From: Schaalia sp. Marseille-Q2122
GTDB lineage: Bacteria; Actinomycetota; Actinomycetes; Actinomycetales; Actinomycetaceae
Assembly: GCF_903645355.1 (NCBI RefSeq)
Contig: NZ_CAHJXR010000001.1
Coordinates: 62,001-126,000, forward strand
DNA length: 64,000 nt
Direction of reading: 5' to 3'
Part shown: piece by piece, positions 35,219 to 43,774 of the stretch
Position numbering within the stretch: position 1 is the stretch's first letter
Layout: each line of letters begins with the position of its first letter
Position numbers and translations under genes: made by a program
The notes under the pieces: generated by a model
The model's database searches: none
Told to the model about the DNA's origin: nothing
What the model saw: the letters and a program-made list of their open reading frames with translations, nothing else

Positions 35219-36217
35219 ATGACCCGCACCTCGATCACTCCAAAGCCCCTTCAGCCAGGTTCACATATCCGCGTCGTAGCCCCCTCTGTGAGCCTGCCCT
35301 TCGTGGAACGAGGGGATGCGGGAGCATACGTTGTGGACTGTGCCTCCCACCGCTTCGAGCAGATGGGACTGCAGGTGAGTTTCGGTGCGCATGTGCGCGA
35401 GGCCGACAGCTTCTTCACGTCCTCGATTGAGTCCCGGGTGGCCGACCTCCACGAGGCCTTCGCTGACCCCACCGTCGACGGGATTATGACCGTCATTGGC
35501 GGATATAACAGCAACGAACTCCTGCCCTACCTGGACTATGAGCTGATTGCCGCCAACCCAAAGTTTGTGTGCGGTTTCTCGGATATTACGGCTCTCCACA
35601 ACGCGATCTACGCCAAAACCGGGTTAATCACCTACTCTGGCCCGCACTGGTCCACCTTCGGTATGCGCGACCACTTCGAGGTCACGCACGCCTCTTTCAT
35701 GCAGGCTGCCTTCTCTCGCGATCCCATTGAGTGGGTGCCAACGAACTGGTTCACCGACGACTTGTGGTTCCTCCAGCAGGACGATCGTCACAGACTTTCC
35801 ACCGACGGCTGGTGGACCATCCAGCCAGGTAAGGCGGACGGCATAGCGCTTGGCTCTAACCTCAGCACCCTGGCCCTTCTCAATGGCACCGACTATCTGC
35901 CTGACCTTGACGGCTCAGTGCTCTTCGTTGAAGAGACCTCTAATAGTGACATCACAGAGTTTCGTCGCATGCTTGTCTCCGTCTTGCAACAGTGCGGGGC
36001 GGAAAACATCACAGCTCTTGTCATCGGCCGTTTCCAGGTGGCAAGCCAGGTCACCCGAAGCGACGTTGAGCAAACCGTTGCCTCCCTTCCCTGGCTGAAG
36101 GGGATTCCAGTTCTGGCAAATGTCGACTTCGGGCACACCACTCCACTTCTGACCTTCCCCATTGGTGGGCGCGCCCAGGTTGATGCGGATGCTCACCGCA
36201 TGACCTTCCAGCGCTGA
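35219..36217 (+). CDS. LD-carboxypeptidase / MccF-like S66 serine peptidase
   Basis: 332-residue cytoplasmic peptidase. GSHIRVVAPS at the N-terminus, GIMTVIGGYNSNELLPYLD (oxyanion region) and VCGFSDITALHNAIY (catalytic Ser expected in this block) are S66 hallmarks. The catalytic Glu is expected in LFVEET and the His in NVDFGHTTP. Family roles are trimming L,D-linked D-Ala from recycled murein tetrapeptides (LdcA) or cleaving microcin C-type antibiotics (MccF); the GGYNSNELL version resembles the MccF side. Single gene, convergent with the ABC exporter genes. Confidence 0.88.
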   Translation: MTRTSITPKPLQPGSHIRVVAPSVSLPFVERGDAGAYVVDCASHRFEQMGLQVSFGAHVREADSFFTSSIESRVADLHEAFADPTVDGIMTVIGGYNSNELLPYLDYELIAANPKFVCGFSDITALHNAIYAKTGLITYSGPHWSTFGMRDHFEVTHASFMQAAFSRDPIEWVPTNWFTDDLWFLQQDDRHRLSTDGWWTIQPGKADGIALGSNLSTLALLNGTDYLPDLDGSVLFVEETSNSDITEFRRMLVSVLQQCGAENITALVIGRFQVASQVTRSDVEQTVASLPWLKGIPVLANVDFGHTTPLLTFPIGGRAQVDADAHRMTFQR

Positions 36218-36307
36218 AGCCTCGTCCTTTCCGCTGACCGCGCTCCATTGACCCTGCGGTCGTCGAACAAAGCCGAACGTCGCCCATGAGTGACGACTGG
36301 GGGAACT

Positions 36308-37952
36308 CTAACGGTCAGTGACAAGACGCCCGGCCTCAAGCAGCACGAGGCGATCGCATTGCAGCGCCTCTTGCTGGTAGTGCGTCGTTATGAGAATCCC
36401 CGTTCCCGCGCTGGCCACGCGGTGAAGATGCTTCCATAAACGTGCCCGCGAAAGAGCATCCATCCCCGAGGTCGGCTCGTCGCAAATCAGTAAACGTGGC
36501 GCATGACTGAGCGCACATGCGACAGCCAGGCGGCGTTTGGCCCCCAGAGGGAGATCTCTCACCGGAACATTTGGGAACATCCGAATGGCATCGTCCCAAT
36601 CACCGGCCTTCCACTTGCGCGTGTTCGGCCTCCTTCGGGCAAGGCTGTATGGGGCAATGGTGTCTTTCACAGCGCCGTAGGTATTCATGGTGAAGGCAAG
36701 ATTCTCCCCAGGAGTCAGAGCCTCGTAGAGGCCAAGGCTCTGGGGAACGTATCCAATATTCGCCCGCGCCTGACGAGGTTCAAGCCCCTCAAAGAGTTCC
36801 ACGCTGCCAGAGTCTGCCCGTTGGAGCCCCAAGAGAATGCGAATGAGCGTGCTCTTCCCAGCACCATTACTGCCGATCAAACCAACGATCTCGCCGCTTT
36901 TCAGGGAGAGTGAGACTTCCTCAAGGGCCGTGAAATCGCCGAAGTATTTCGTGATCTGCCTGGCCTTGATGAGCGGAATTCCCGATGGGTAAGTGAGGCG
37001 AGGACTAAGGGGCGGATCGGCACTTTCTGGATGCTTGTCTGCGCGGCCAGGATTGCCGGTGCTGGCTTCGCGCTCGCAAGCCAGCATGGAGGCAATCGTT
37101 GAGAGCTCAAGATCGAGGGCAACTGGCCGTCCTCCAACGGGCGGGGGAACCTCAGAGGATTGCCAGTAGTAGAAGCGCTGGCCCCTCTGCCAGGTATGAG
37201 CGTCATTGAGGACGAGGGGGACACTGCCGCTGATCTCCGTAGCAGCTGGATTGTTGGCCGCCATGTCCTTCGAGGCCCCCGCACCATCGTCATTGGGAAC
37301 GGAAGCCTCTGCGTAAGGATGGGGCCGCGCATGACGTGGCAGGGGATCGCCAACCTGCCACACCCTGCCTGGGGTGGAGGCCAAGACCTCTTCGCAACTG
37401 CCCCGCGCCATGAGCTGCCCGCGATCAAGCACGCACACCTGATCGGCCTGCTCGGCCTCGTCCAAATAGGTAGTCGCCACCACCACTGTTGCCCCCTCCC
37501 GAGCCGCTCGCCTGATGAGCTGCCAGAGAACCTGACGACTCTCAGCATCAACGCCAGTCGTTGGCTCATCTAAGAGAAGCAGGGCAGGGGAGTGGATCAT
37601 CGCCATGAGCACCCCCAGCTTCTGACGCATACCGCCAGATAAACGCGAGGCCAGGCGATCGCGTGCCTCATCCAGGCGGGCAGCCTCGCACAGGGCATCA
37701 ATGCGCGCCTGCGTCACGTTGCGTGGCATGGAGTGGGCGCGGGCTGCGAATTGAAGATTCTCCACCACCGTCAACTGCGGCCAGGTGCCCGAGGTCGCCC
37801 CCTGGTAGCCGACCTCGCCCGTCGAGAGCGCACCCACCCCCCATCTGCGCCCGACCCTGCGCTGAGGTGAGCGTTTTCAGCAGGCTGGTCTTGCCCGCAC
37901 CATCCCCACCCACGAGGGCGGTCACAGTGCCAGGGGAGAAGGAGATCATCAT
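36308..37952 (-). pseudogene. Double-domain ABC exporter ATPase (YbhF-like), frameshifted
   Basis: Two ATPase domains in one gene, the YbhF-type layout. The start (37952) gives MMISFSPGTVTALVG and Walker A GGDGAGKTSLLK in one frame. From about 37837 homology continues in another frame with STGEVGYQGATSGTWPQLTV, signature LSGGMRQKLGV and Walker B LLLLDEPTTGVD. The second domain (about residues 340-550) has GSNGAGKSTLIR, a degenerate signature LPLGAKRRLAVACAL and LLICDEPTSGMD. The frames would join if a run of six C on the plus strand (37837-37842) were five. The ATG overlaps the permease stop (ATGA) and a stop codon just upstream rules out an earlier start. Loss of function, phase variation or a sequencing error are all possible. 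Confidence 0.82.
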
Positions 37953-39334
37953 GCTCCCTCACCTCCCCTGCGTAGCATCAGTGCCATACGCACATTGGCC
38001 ACCACGAAGAGGAACACCGCCATTGCCGCCAAAATCCCGAGGGGGAGGGACACCTCAGCAAGGGTTGCGCCACGCAACACAATGCCCTGCGCGGCCTTGG
38101 TAAACCACGTCAGCGGCATGGCATACCCCAGCCAGCGCACGCCCACCGCCATGGAATCCAACGGGAAAATCAGGCCCGAGAGGAGCACCTGCGGCATGAG
38201 GGTCATCACCGACAGCTGGATCGCCTGCCCGGTATTTTGCGAAACCACCGAAATGAGGATGCCCACCCCAAGGACAGCGAAGAGGAATAGCGTAGTCAGC
38301 AGGGCGTAGATCGCGTAACTGCCCACGAAAGGCACGCCAAAAATCCACGAGGCAAGCGCGGTAATCACCGCAATATTGCACAGGGAGATCACTAAGTAGG
38401 GCGTGATCTTGCCAGCGATAATCGACGCCGGATGCAGGGGCATGACGGCGAGCTGCTCAAGGGTTCCCGCCTCGCGCTCGCGGACAAGGCCGATGCTCAT
38501 AATGACCACGCTAATGAACTGGACGATGAGGCCCACCAGGCCCGGCAGCATGACCCACGAGGTTTTCAGGTCAGGGTTGAAGAGAACGGTTGTTGTCGAG
38601 TCGGCGTCAATGGTGTCGAGGTTGAGTGCGCTGGTGTCGGGCAGCACTGGGAGTTCTGGCAGCGCAGGGAGGTTGGGTAGCGTGGGGAGGTCAGGGAGTG
38701 CCGGGGGCTCCGGGAGTGACGGCAGGTTGGGAGGAGGGCCTGGCGTGGGATTGGCGAGGGCGGTGCGTAGCTCCTCCATCCGTGAATTGAGTTCGCTGAG
38801 CGTGGAGCGCAGTTCAGTCAGCTGTGAGCGTGCCTCATCGATCTGGCCTTTTCGGCTTTCAAGGTCGCTTCGGAGGGCTTCGATATCTGCTGTGGTGGCG
38901 CGGGCGCGTTCGCGGACATCCTCGGCGATGGTTTGCATCCAGGTTTTCTCAACGGCCATCGCTTCGAAGAGCCCTGATCCATCAATCCACACATGAGTTC
39001 GCGTCGACAGGAGGGCGTCATCATTGGTGGTGGCTGTGGCGAAGATGATGGCATCGTAGGCGTCTGCTCGGAGGAGGGATTCAATGTCGGCTTCGCTCAG
39101 AGTGGGGTCGACGTGCTCGATAATAAAGCCTTCTTGCGAGGGGCTGAGGTTGGCGAGGGCGTCGGCGACGGAGCGCGCACCGGGGCCGCCGATAAGGACT
39201 TCATTGCGTTCGACGGTGAAGTTCGCGGCGAAACCGAAGACGATGAGGAGCATAGTGGGGATGAACAGAAGGAGGGCAAGGGTGCGGCGGTCGCGCAGGA
39301 GTTCGCGGAATTCCTTGATCACCATGGCTTTCAT
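37949..39334 (-). CDS. ABC-2 type exporter permease (YbhR/S-like) with proline-rich insert
   Basis: 461 residues. An N-terminal cytoplasmic stretch (MVIKEFRELLRDRRTLALLL) runs into helix 1. A large extracytoplasmic domain (about 45-240) follows. It includes a coiled coil (SDLESRKGQIDEARSQLTEL) and then a proline repeat of PxLPxLP type, such as LPDLPTLPNLPALPELPVLP. Five C-terminal helices end the protein, with the ABC-2 core VREREAGTLEQLAVMPLHP and PQVLLSGLIFPLDSM. AGGAGG lies before the ATG at 39334. Coupled to the downstream ATPase; the divergent TetR gene probably regulates both. A second permease, as in YbhSR, is absent, so it may work as a homodimer. Confidence 0.87.
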   Translation of the reverse strand: MKAMVIKEFRELLRDRRTLALLLFIPTMLLIVFGFAANFTVERNEVLIGGPGARSVADALANLSPSQEGFIIEHVDPTLSEADIESLLRADAYDAIIFATATTNDDALLSTRTHVWIDGSGLFEAMAVEKTWMQTIAEDVRERARATTADIEALRSDLESRKGQIDEARSQLTELRSTLSELNSRMEELRTALANPTPGPPPNLPSLPEPPALPDLPTLPNLPALPELPVLPDTSALNLDTIDADSTTTVLFNPDLKTSWVMLPGLVGLIVQFISVVIMSIGLVREREAGTLEQLAVMPLHPASIIAGKITPYLVISLCNIAVITALASWIFGVPFVGSYAIYALLTTLFLFAVLGVGILISVVSQNTGQAIQLSVMTLMPQVLLSGLIFPLDSMAVGVRWLGYAMPLTWFTKAAQGIVLRGATLAEVSLPLGILAAMAVFLFVVANVRMALMLRRGGEGA

Positions 39335-39355
39335 TGCAACCTCCTCGTTGCCAGG

Positions 39356-39407
39356 TTTCACTAGGTGATGAAATTAGCGTAGCACGACTTTTCATCGCAT
39401 GGTGAAA
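39356..39407. promoter_or_regulatory. Paired TetR-type operators
   Basis: Two 18-bp imperfect palindromes with the same ends: TTTCACTAGGTGATGAAA (39356-39373) and TTTCATCGCATGGTGAAA (39390-39407), centres 34 bp apart. The reverse complement of the second matches the first at TTTCAC and GATGAAA. They lie between the divergent exporter and TetR genes. Confidence 0.65.
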
Positions 39408-39526
39408 ATCATCGATAGAATATGCCGAGGCTTGAGACTCAAGGTTCGAGGTTCGAGAGGCGGGTCGCGGCAAATATGCCCATGAGAACAAAGCCTCCAT
39501 CAGGAGCCCAGGAGAGGAGAGACGAC

Positions 39527-40180
39527 GTGGCAACTCACGAATCTTCTGCCGCAAACGAGGCCACGCGGACAGCCTCGTCAAACCGGCGCGGACCGCGCGC
39601 TGACCGCACTGACATTGCCACAGGCATCCTCGATGGCGCCCGCAGCGTCTTCGCGCGCCACGGCTACCAAGGCGCCACCATTCGCATGATCGCCACCGAA
39701 GCAGGCGTCGACACCAAACTCGTCCACTACTACCACGGCAGCAAATCCGAACTCTTCTCCGCCGTCATTGCAGCAACCTTCACAGCCGAAGGAATCCAAG
39801 ACCGTCTCCTCAAAGCCCTCGCAGGCGACGAGGGAGGATGGGCGGGCTACCTCGAATACATCATCACCACCCTCGACGACCCCCGCTTCGGTCCGCCCTT
39901 CATCTCGCTACTGCGCAGCGTCGGCACCCACGACGAATCCCGCACCATCATGCTGCGCTTCATCACGGGCCAGATCCTCCCCCAGATTCCCGCCGCTCAT
40001 TCTGCGCAGGGCGCACCCCTGGAACTCGCGCTCATCGGAGCCCACATCCACGGCATCCTCTTCGCCCGCTACATCCTCCAACTCCCCCGGATCTGCGCCG
40101 CCACACCCCATGAGATCGCCCAGAGTGCCGCGCCCGCACTCGAAGCCTATATGGCGGCTTTTATTGCAGGGAAGGAATAG
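39527..40180 (+). CDS. TetR-family regulator of the ABC exporter
   Basis: 217 residues from the GTG at 39527, which has GGAGAGGAGA upstream; the frame extends further 5' but over the operator region. The DNA-binding domain contains ARSVFARHGYQGATIRMIA and VDTKLVHYYHGSKSELFSAV, the TetR helix-turn-helix. The C-terminal ligand domain is helical with GAPLELALIGAHIHGILFARY. It is divergent from the ABC-2 exporter, like the TetR gene beside ybhGFSR in enterobacteria. Its 3' end overlaps the convergent GNAT gene by 34 bp. Confidence 0.85.
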   Translation: MATHESSAANEATRTASSNRRGPRADRTDIATGILDGARSVFARHGYQGATIRMIATEAGVDTKLVHYYHGSKSELFSAVIAATFTAEGIQDRLLKALAGDEGGWAGYLEYIITTLDDPRFGPPFISLLRSVGTHDESRTIMLRFITGQILPQIPAAHSAQGAPLELALIGAHIHGILFARYILQLPRICAATPHEIAQSAAPALEAYMAAFIAGKE

Positions 40181-40980
40181 ATCATCGGAATTGCGGTGGT
40201 GACCGCCTGTAGCCCCGCGCGCTGGAGAATCGGGCGGGAATACTCCGTGCAGTCGGCGTGAAGGTAGCGTTTGCCTGCGGCGAGGGCGCTTCGAGCTCGC
40301 GCTGCGGTGAGCGCCCGATACAGGCCAAGGCCGCGATGTTCCGGCAGACAGGTGCCGCCCATGAGCGAGGAAAAATCCGTGCCGGGAATGTGCTCAATGC
40401 GGCCCGTGCACACCATCTGATCTGGGGTGAGTGGGTCGATGGAAGTGCGCACGCACCACAGTTCTGCGGTGTTGTTTCCCCAAAGGCGTCGCGTCTGACG
40501 TTCGGCATACTCAGCTCGGCGCTCGTCAGAGAAGTTGAACACTCGTGCCGCTAACTCATTCGCGGCGTAGACATCCTCGCGTGAGGTCAGGCGCTGCACG
40601 CGGTAGCCCTCCGGCAGGGCTGACTCGGCATCAAGGATCACCTCAGCATCGCCGACCATGACCGTCTCAACGTCATCGCGAGTGAAACCGTGCGCCTCCA
40701 GGCGCTCACACAGATCTGCGGGCTCATCGTGCCCGCGAGCCTTCCATTCGAAAGACCGCACGGAGCCCACCTGACGATAGTGGGCGATGACCTCGTTAAT
40801 CAGGGCGTCAATGTCGCTCACCCCCTCAAGAGAAGCGTAAGTGAGCAGGCCCCGCTGAGTGGAGGTGAGGAGTGCGGCGTAGGTCGGGCCGATGCGCGTC
40901 ACGGAGGCGGCGTCAAAAACCTCGGCGTCGGTGCGCATCTGCGCGTCGTACATCTGCAGGAGGGAATCGGAAGTCATCAT
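40147..40980 (-). CDS. GNAT-family acetyltransferase (two-domain)
   Basis: 277 residues. The N-terminal half (DAASVTRIGPTYAALLTST, then GSVRSFEWKARGHDEPADLC) looks like a degenerate domain common in this family. The C-terminal GNAT core has TGRIEHIPGTDFSSLMGGT and the acetyl-CoA loop PEHRGLGLYRALTAARAR, followed by HADCTEYSRPILQRAGLQ. Start at one of two tandem ATGs (40980/40977); TACAGT 13 bp upstream may be a -10 box of a leaderless mRNA. The stop lies inside the end of the TetR gene. Substrate unknown. Confidence 0.8.
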   Translation of the reverse strand: MMTSDSLLQMYDAQMRTDAEVFDAASVTRIGPTYAALLTSTQRGLLTYASLEGVSDIDALINEVIAHYRQVGSVRSFEWKARGHDEPADLCERLEAHGFTRDDVETVMVGDAEVILDAESALPEGYRVQRLTSREDVYAANELAARVFNFSDERRAEYAERQTRRLWGNNTAELWCVRTSIDPLTPDQMVCTGRIEHIPGTDFSSLMGGTCLPEHRGLGLYRALTAARARSALAAGKRYLHADCTEYSRPILQRAGLQAVTTAIPMIYSFPAIKAAI

Positions 40981-41172
40981 CGCCAATACTGTAGCGGAGA
41001 TGGTGAAGCGTGCAGGGCGATAGCGGGCCCTCCCCTGGCCTGCGTGCAGGCGGCAAGCGCGGGAGTTCACACTGGCGGGTGGCGACAATGCCCCCTCACT
41101 GGCGTAGAATCGGAGAGTTGTCATGCGCCCGCTCGCCGGGTGCCCATTCCTTTGATTCTGGAGTGCACACAC

Positions 41173-42486
41173 GTGAAGAGCACCGTTGAGACCCTTGAGC
41201 CCACCAAGGTTCGCCTGACCGTTGAGGTTCCCTACGAGGAACTCAAGTCCGAAATGGACAAGGCGTACAAGGACATTGCCAACCAGGTCTCCATCCCCGG
41301 TTTCCGTAAGGGCCGCGTCCCCGCACGCATCATCGACCAGCGTTTTGGTCGCGCCGCAGTCATCGAGCAGGTTGTCAACGAGGTCCTGCCCACCCACTAC
41401 TCCGGCGCCGTCCAGGAAAACGACCTGCGCCCCATGGCCCAGCCCTCCGTTGAGGTCACCGAAATCCCCAACACCACCGGCGAACACGGCGGCCAGCTGG
41501 TCTTCACCGCCGAGGTTGACGTCGTCCCCGCGTTCGAGGTGCCCGACGTTGACGCCTCCACCGTCATTGAAGTTGACACCACCGAGGTGTCCGACGAGGA
41601 CGTTCAGGCCGAGCTCGACGAACTGCGCGGCCGCTTCGCCACCCTGACCCCCATCAAGCGTCAGGCCAAGACCGGCGACTTTGTGACCATCGACCTGGTG
41701 GCTACCGTCAACGGTGAAGAGGTTGACTCCCTCTCCGATGTCTCCTACGAGATCGGCAAGGGCAACATGCTTGACGGCCAGGACAAGGCTCTACGCGGCT
41801 GCCACGCAGGCGACGACATCACCTTCACCACCACCCTCAAGGGCGGCGAGCACGAAGGTGAAGAGGCTGAGGTCTCCATGCACGTCTCCTCCGTCAAGGC
41901 CCGCGAACTGCCCAAGGCTGACGACGACTTCGCTCAGATGGTGTCCGAGTTCGACACCATTGATGAGCTCATGGAAGACCTGCGTAAGCAGGCTGGCCAG
42001 ACCAAGACCTCCCAGCAGGCTCTGCAGGCCCGCGACCGCCTGGTTGAGCACCTGCTCGAGAAGGTGGAGATCCTCCTGCCCGAGTCCGCCATTGACGCTG
42101 AGGTTGCTCAGCGCGTTGGCGATTCCGCCACCGCGAAGGTGAAGAAGGAAGCTCGCGCTGCCATCGAAAAGGAATTCCGCACTGAAATCCTGGCCGAGGC
42201 CATCGCCAAGAAGCTTGAGGTCCAGGTTTCTCAGCAGGAACTCATCGACTACGCCCTGCAGATGTCCCAGTCCTACGGCATGGACATCTCCCAGCTGTTC
42301 TCCAACTCCGCCCAGCTCTCCGCCGTCGTGGCCGACCTCGGCCGCGCCAAGGCTCTGATCGAGCTGCTGCGCGTGGTGACCGTCAAGGACACCGCCGGCG
42401 CTGACGTGGACCTGTCCGCCTTCCTGGGCGAAGAGGTTCCTGAGGTTGAGGAAGAGGCCGAAAAGGAGGCTGGCGACGAGGAGTGA
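41173..42486 (+). CDS. tig: Trigger factor (ribosome-associated chaperone)
   Basis: 437 residues. The N-terminal ribosome-binding domain has the signature GFRKGRVPARII (about residue 45). The middle FKBP-like prolyl isomerase domain (about 155-240) begins GDFVTIDLVATVNGEEV. The C-terminal helical chaperone arms follow, and the tail is strongly acidic (EEVPEVEEEAEKEAGDEE), usual in actinobacteria. Start is GTG at 41173 (MKSTVETLEPTKVRL) with GGAG 9 bp upstream; the frame reads open for 480 bp further 5' but that part is antisense to the GNAT gene. Upstream of clpP1P2, the standard order. Confidence 0.95.
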   Translation: MKSTVETLEPTKVRLTVEVPYEELKSEMDKAYKDIANQVSIPGFRKGRVPARIIDQRFGRAAVIEQVVNEVLPTHYSGAVQENDLRPMAQPSVEVTEIPNTTGEHGGQLVFTAEVDVVPAFEVPDVDASTVIEVDTTEVSDEDVQAELDELRGRFATLTPIKRQAKTGDFVTIDLVATVNGEEVDSLSDVSYEIGKGNMLDGQDKALRGCHAGDDITFTTTLKGGEHEGEEAEVSMHVSSVKARELPKADDDFAQMVSEFDTIDELMEDLRKQAGQTKTSQQALQARDRLVEHLLEKVEILLPESAIDAEVAQRVGDSATAKVKKEARAAIEKEFRTEILAEAIAKKLEVQVSQQELIDYALQMSQSYGMDISQLFSNSAQLSAVVADLGRAKALIELLRVVTVKDTAGADVDLSAFLGEEVPEVEEEAEKEAGDEE

Positions 42487-42515
42487 TCCTCTCAGCTTTT
42501 AGCTGACTAATCTCG

Positions 42516-42556
42516 AAGGCTGGGGCGGCATCAAAAGATGCCGCCCCAGCCTTTTG
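42516..42556 (+). terminator. Terminator of tig
   Basis: 17-bp perfect stem, core GGCTGGGGCGGCATC / GATGCCGCCCCAGCC, AAAA loop, then TTTTG. Confidence 0.92.
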
Positions 42557-42665
42557 TTGTGACAGGCACGAGTGGGAATCTGACTGGGCAGGAAGTGTTC
42601 GAAGGACTCGGCAGGGAGCTAGTGGGGCTTTGTCGGGGAGTTGGAGGGACCCGGCAGGGAGTTGT

Positions 42666-42723
42666 GGAGCAGTTGTTGCATTGCGTGACACCTTTAGCTG
42701 TCACCTAAGGTCGCAACTGCTCC
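42666..42723 (-). repeat. 58-nt nested palindromic repeat, copy B
   Basis: Reverse-oriented relative of the element at 2403-2460. Outer stem GGAGCAGTTG / CAACTGCTCC is perfect here, and an inner stem GTGACA / TGTCAC is intact. Preceded by degenerate copies of CGGCAGGGAGYT (42609-42660). Lies in the gene-free stretch 42557-43154, which also holds a 14-bp direct repeat GGTTGGTGGTGTGG (42781 and 42833) and the 48-nt element at 42955. Confidence 0.7.
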
Positions 42724-42954
42724 GCAAAGCAACAACTGTCACATTTCTGCCCATGATTACCATGGAATGGGCGGCACCAAGGTTGGTGGTGTGGCTGAGG
42801 GCAGGGCCTGGGCGAAGGGAAGGCTCTTGCCAGGTTGGTGGTGTGGGCCAGTCGGTGGTTGGAGGGAATCAATGGGGGCCGGGCGGGCCTGGCAAGAACA
42901 GGGCGAGCAGGCGGGGAGTTGTGGAAGTGCAGCACCGCCGACAATGGGAGCGGC

Positions 42955-43002
42955 GTTGTCGTTTCTGGGGGTTATGCGGTGTGTAAATGACAACGCGGTG
43001 TG
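42955..43002 (+). repeat. 48-nt hairpin element, copy 1
   Basis: Stem GTTGTCGTTT / AAATGACAAC with one G-U pair, an 18-nt core loop TGGGGGTTATGCGGTGTG (closed one base wider than in copy 2) and a trailing GCGGTGTG that repeats the loop's last 8 bases. 43 of 48 positions match the copy at 62847. It lies 152 bp before clpP1. Confidence 0.7.
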
Positions 43003-43049
43003 CGAAGCGAGGCTGCGCGCTCGCAGGCTGCGGCGAATAATCGCCCGTG

Positions 43050-43062
43050 CGCCGATAGCGAA
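43050..43062 (+). promoter_or_regulatory. Candidate ClgR box upstream of clpP1
   Basis: CGCCGATAGCGAA fits CGCYNANRGCGWW, the core of the corynebacterial ClgR operator as I recall it, 92 bp before the clpP1 start. ClgR activates clpP1P2 in actinobacteria. No clgR gene is in the window. Confidence 0.4.
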
Positions 43063-43154
43063 AACAGCGGACGCAGCGCGCCTGAGGGCACAAAAACCAC
43101 TAGGTTAGGGTGCAGTACAAGTCCGCAGTGGACTGTGAATCCTGGAGGTGACAC

Positions 43155-43772
43155 GTGAGCAACGTGATGCACGGCGCGGGTGCCGAAACCCCGATGGCGT
43201 TGGGAGACTCCGTCTACCAGCGCCTTTTGAAGGAGCGAATCATCTGGCTCGGCGGCGAGGTCCGCGACGATAATGCCAACGCGATCTGCGCCCAGATGCT
43301 GCTGCTTGCGGCAGAGGATCCCAACCGCGATATCTACCTCTACATCAACAGCCCCGGCGGTTCGGTGACCGCTGGCATGGCTATCTACGACACCATGCAG
43401 TACATCAAGCCTGATGTCGTCACCGTGGGCATGGGTCTGGCCGCCTCCATGGGCCAGTTCCTGTTGACCGCTGGAACGCCGGGGAAGCGCTACATTACGC
43501 CCCACACCCGCGTGCTCATGCACCAGCCTTCGGGCGGCGCTGGCGGTACCGCCACGGACATCCGTATTAACGCTGACCTCATTCTCAAGATGAAGGAAGA
43601 GCTGACTCAGATTACCGCTGATCTGACGGGGAAGTCCTACGAGCAGATTCTGGCTGACGCTGACCGCGACCGCTGGTTCTCCGCCACCGAAGCCCTTGAG
43701 TACGGCTTCGTGGATAAGGTCGTGTCGACCCCGCAGGAAATCGGTAACCGCGCACAGGATGGAGCTAACTGA
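43155..43772 (+). CDS. clpP1: ATP-dependent Clp protease proteolytic subunit 1
   Basis: 205-residue serine protease subunit forming half of the mixed ClpP1P2 barrel. [19 protein letters not shown] forms the oxyanion loop, [11 protein letters not shown] contains the catalytic Ser and [10 protein letters not shown] the His; the Asp lies near [21 protein letters not shown] start with GGAGG 7 bp upstream. clpP2 begins 2 bp after the stop. Substrates are delivered by ClpX (51.9 kb) or ClpC. Expected to be essential, as in mycobacteria, though that is by analogy. Confidence 0.96.
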   Translation: MSNVMHGAGAETPMALGDSVYQRLLKERIIWLGGEVRDDNANAICAQMLLLAAEDPNRDIYLYINSPGGSVTAGMAIYDTMQYIKPDVVTVGMGLAASMGQFLLTAGTPGKRYITPHTRVLMHQPSGGAGGTATDIRINADLILKMKEELTQITADLTGKSYEQILADADRDRWFSATEALEYGFVDKVVSTPQEIGNRAQDGAN

Positions 43773-43774
43773 CT

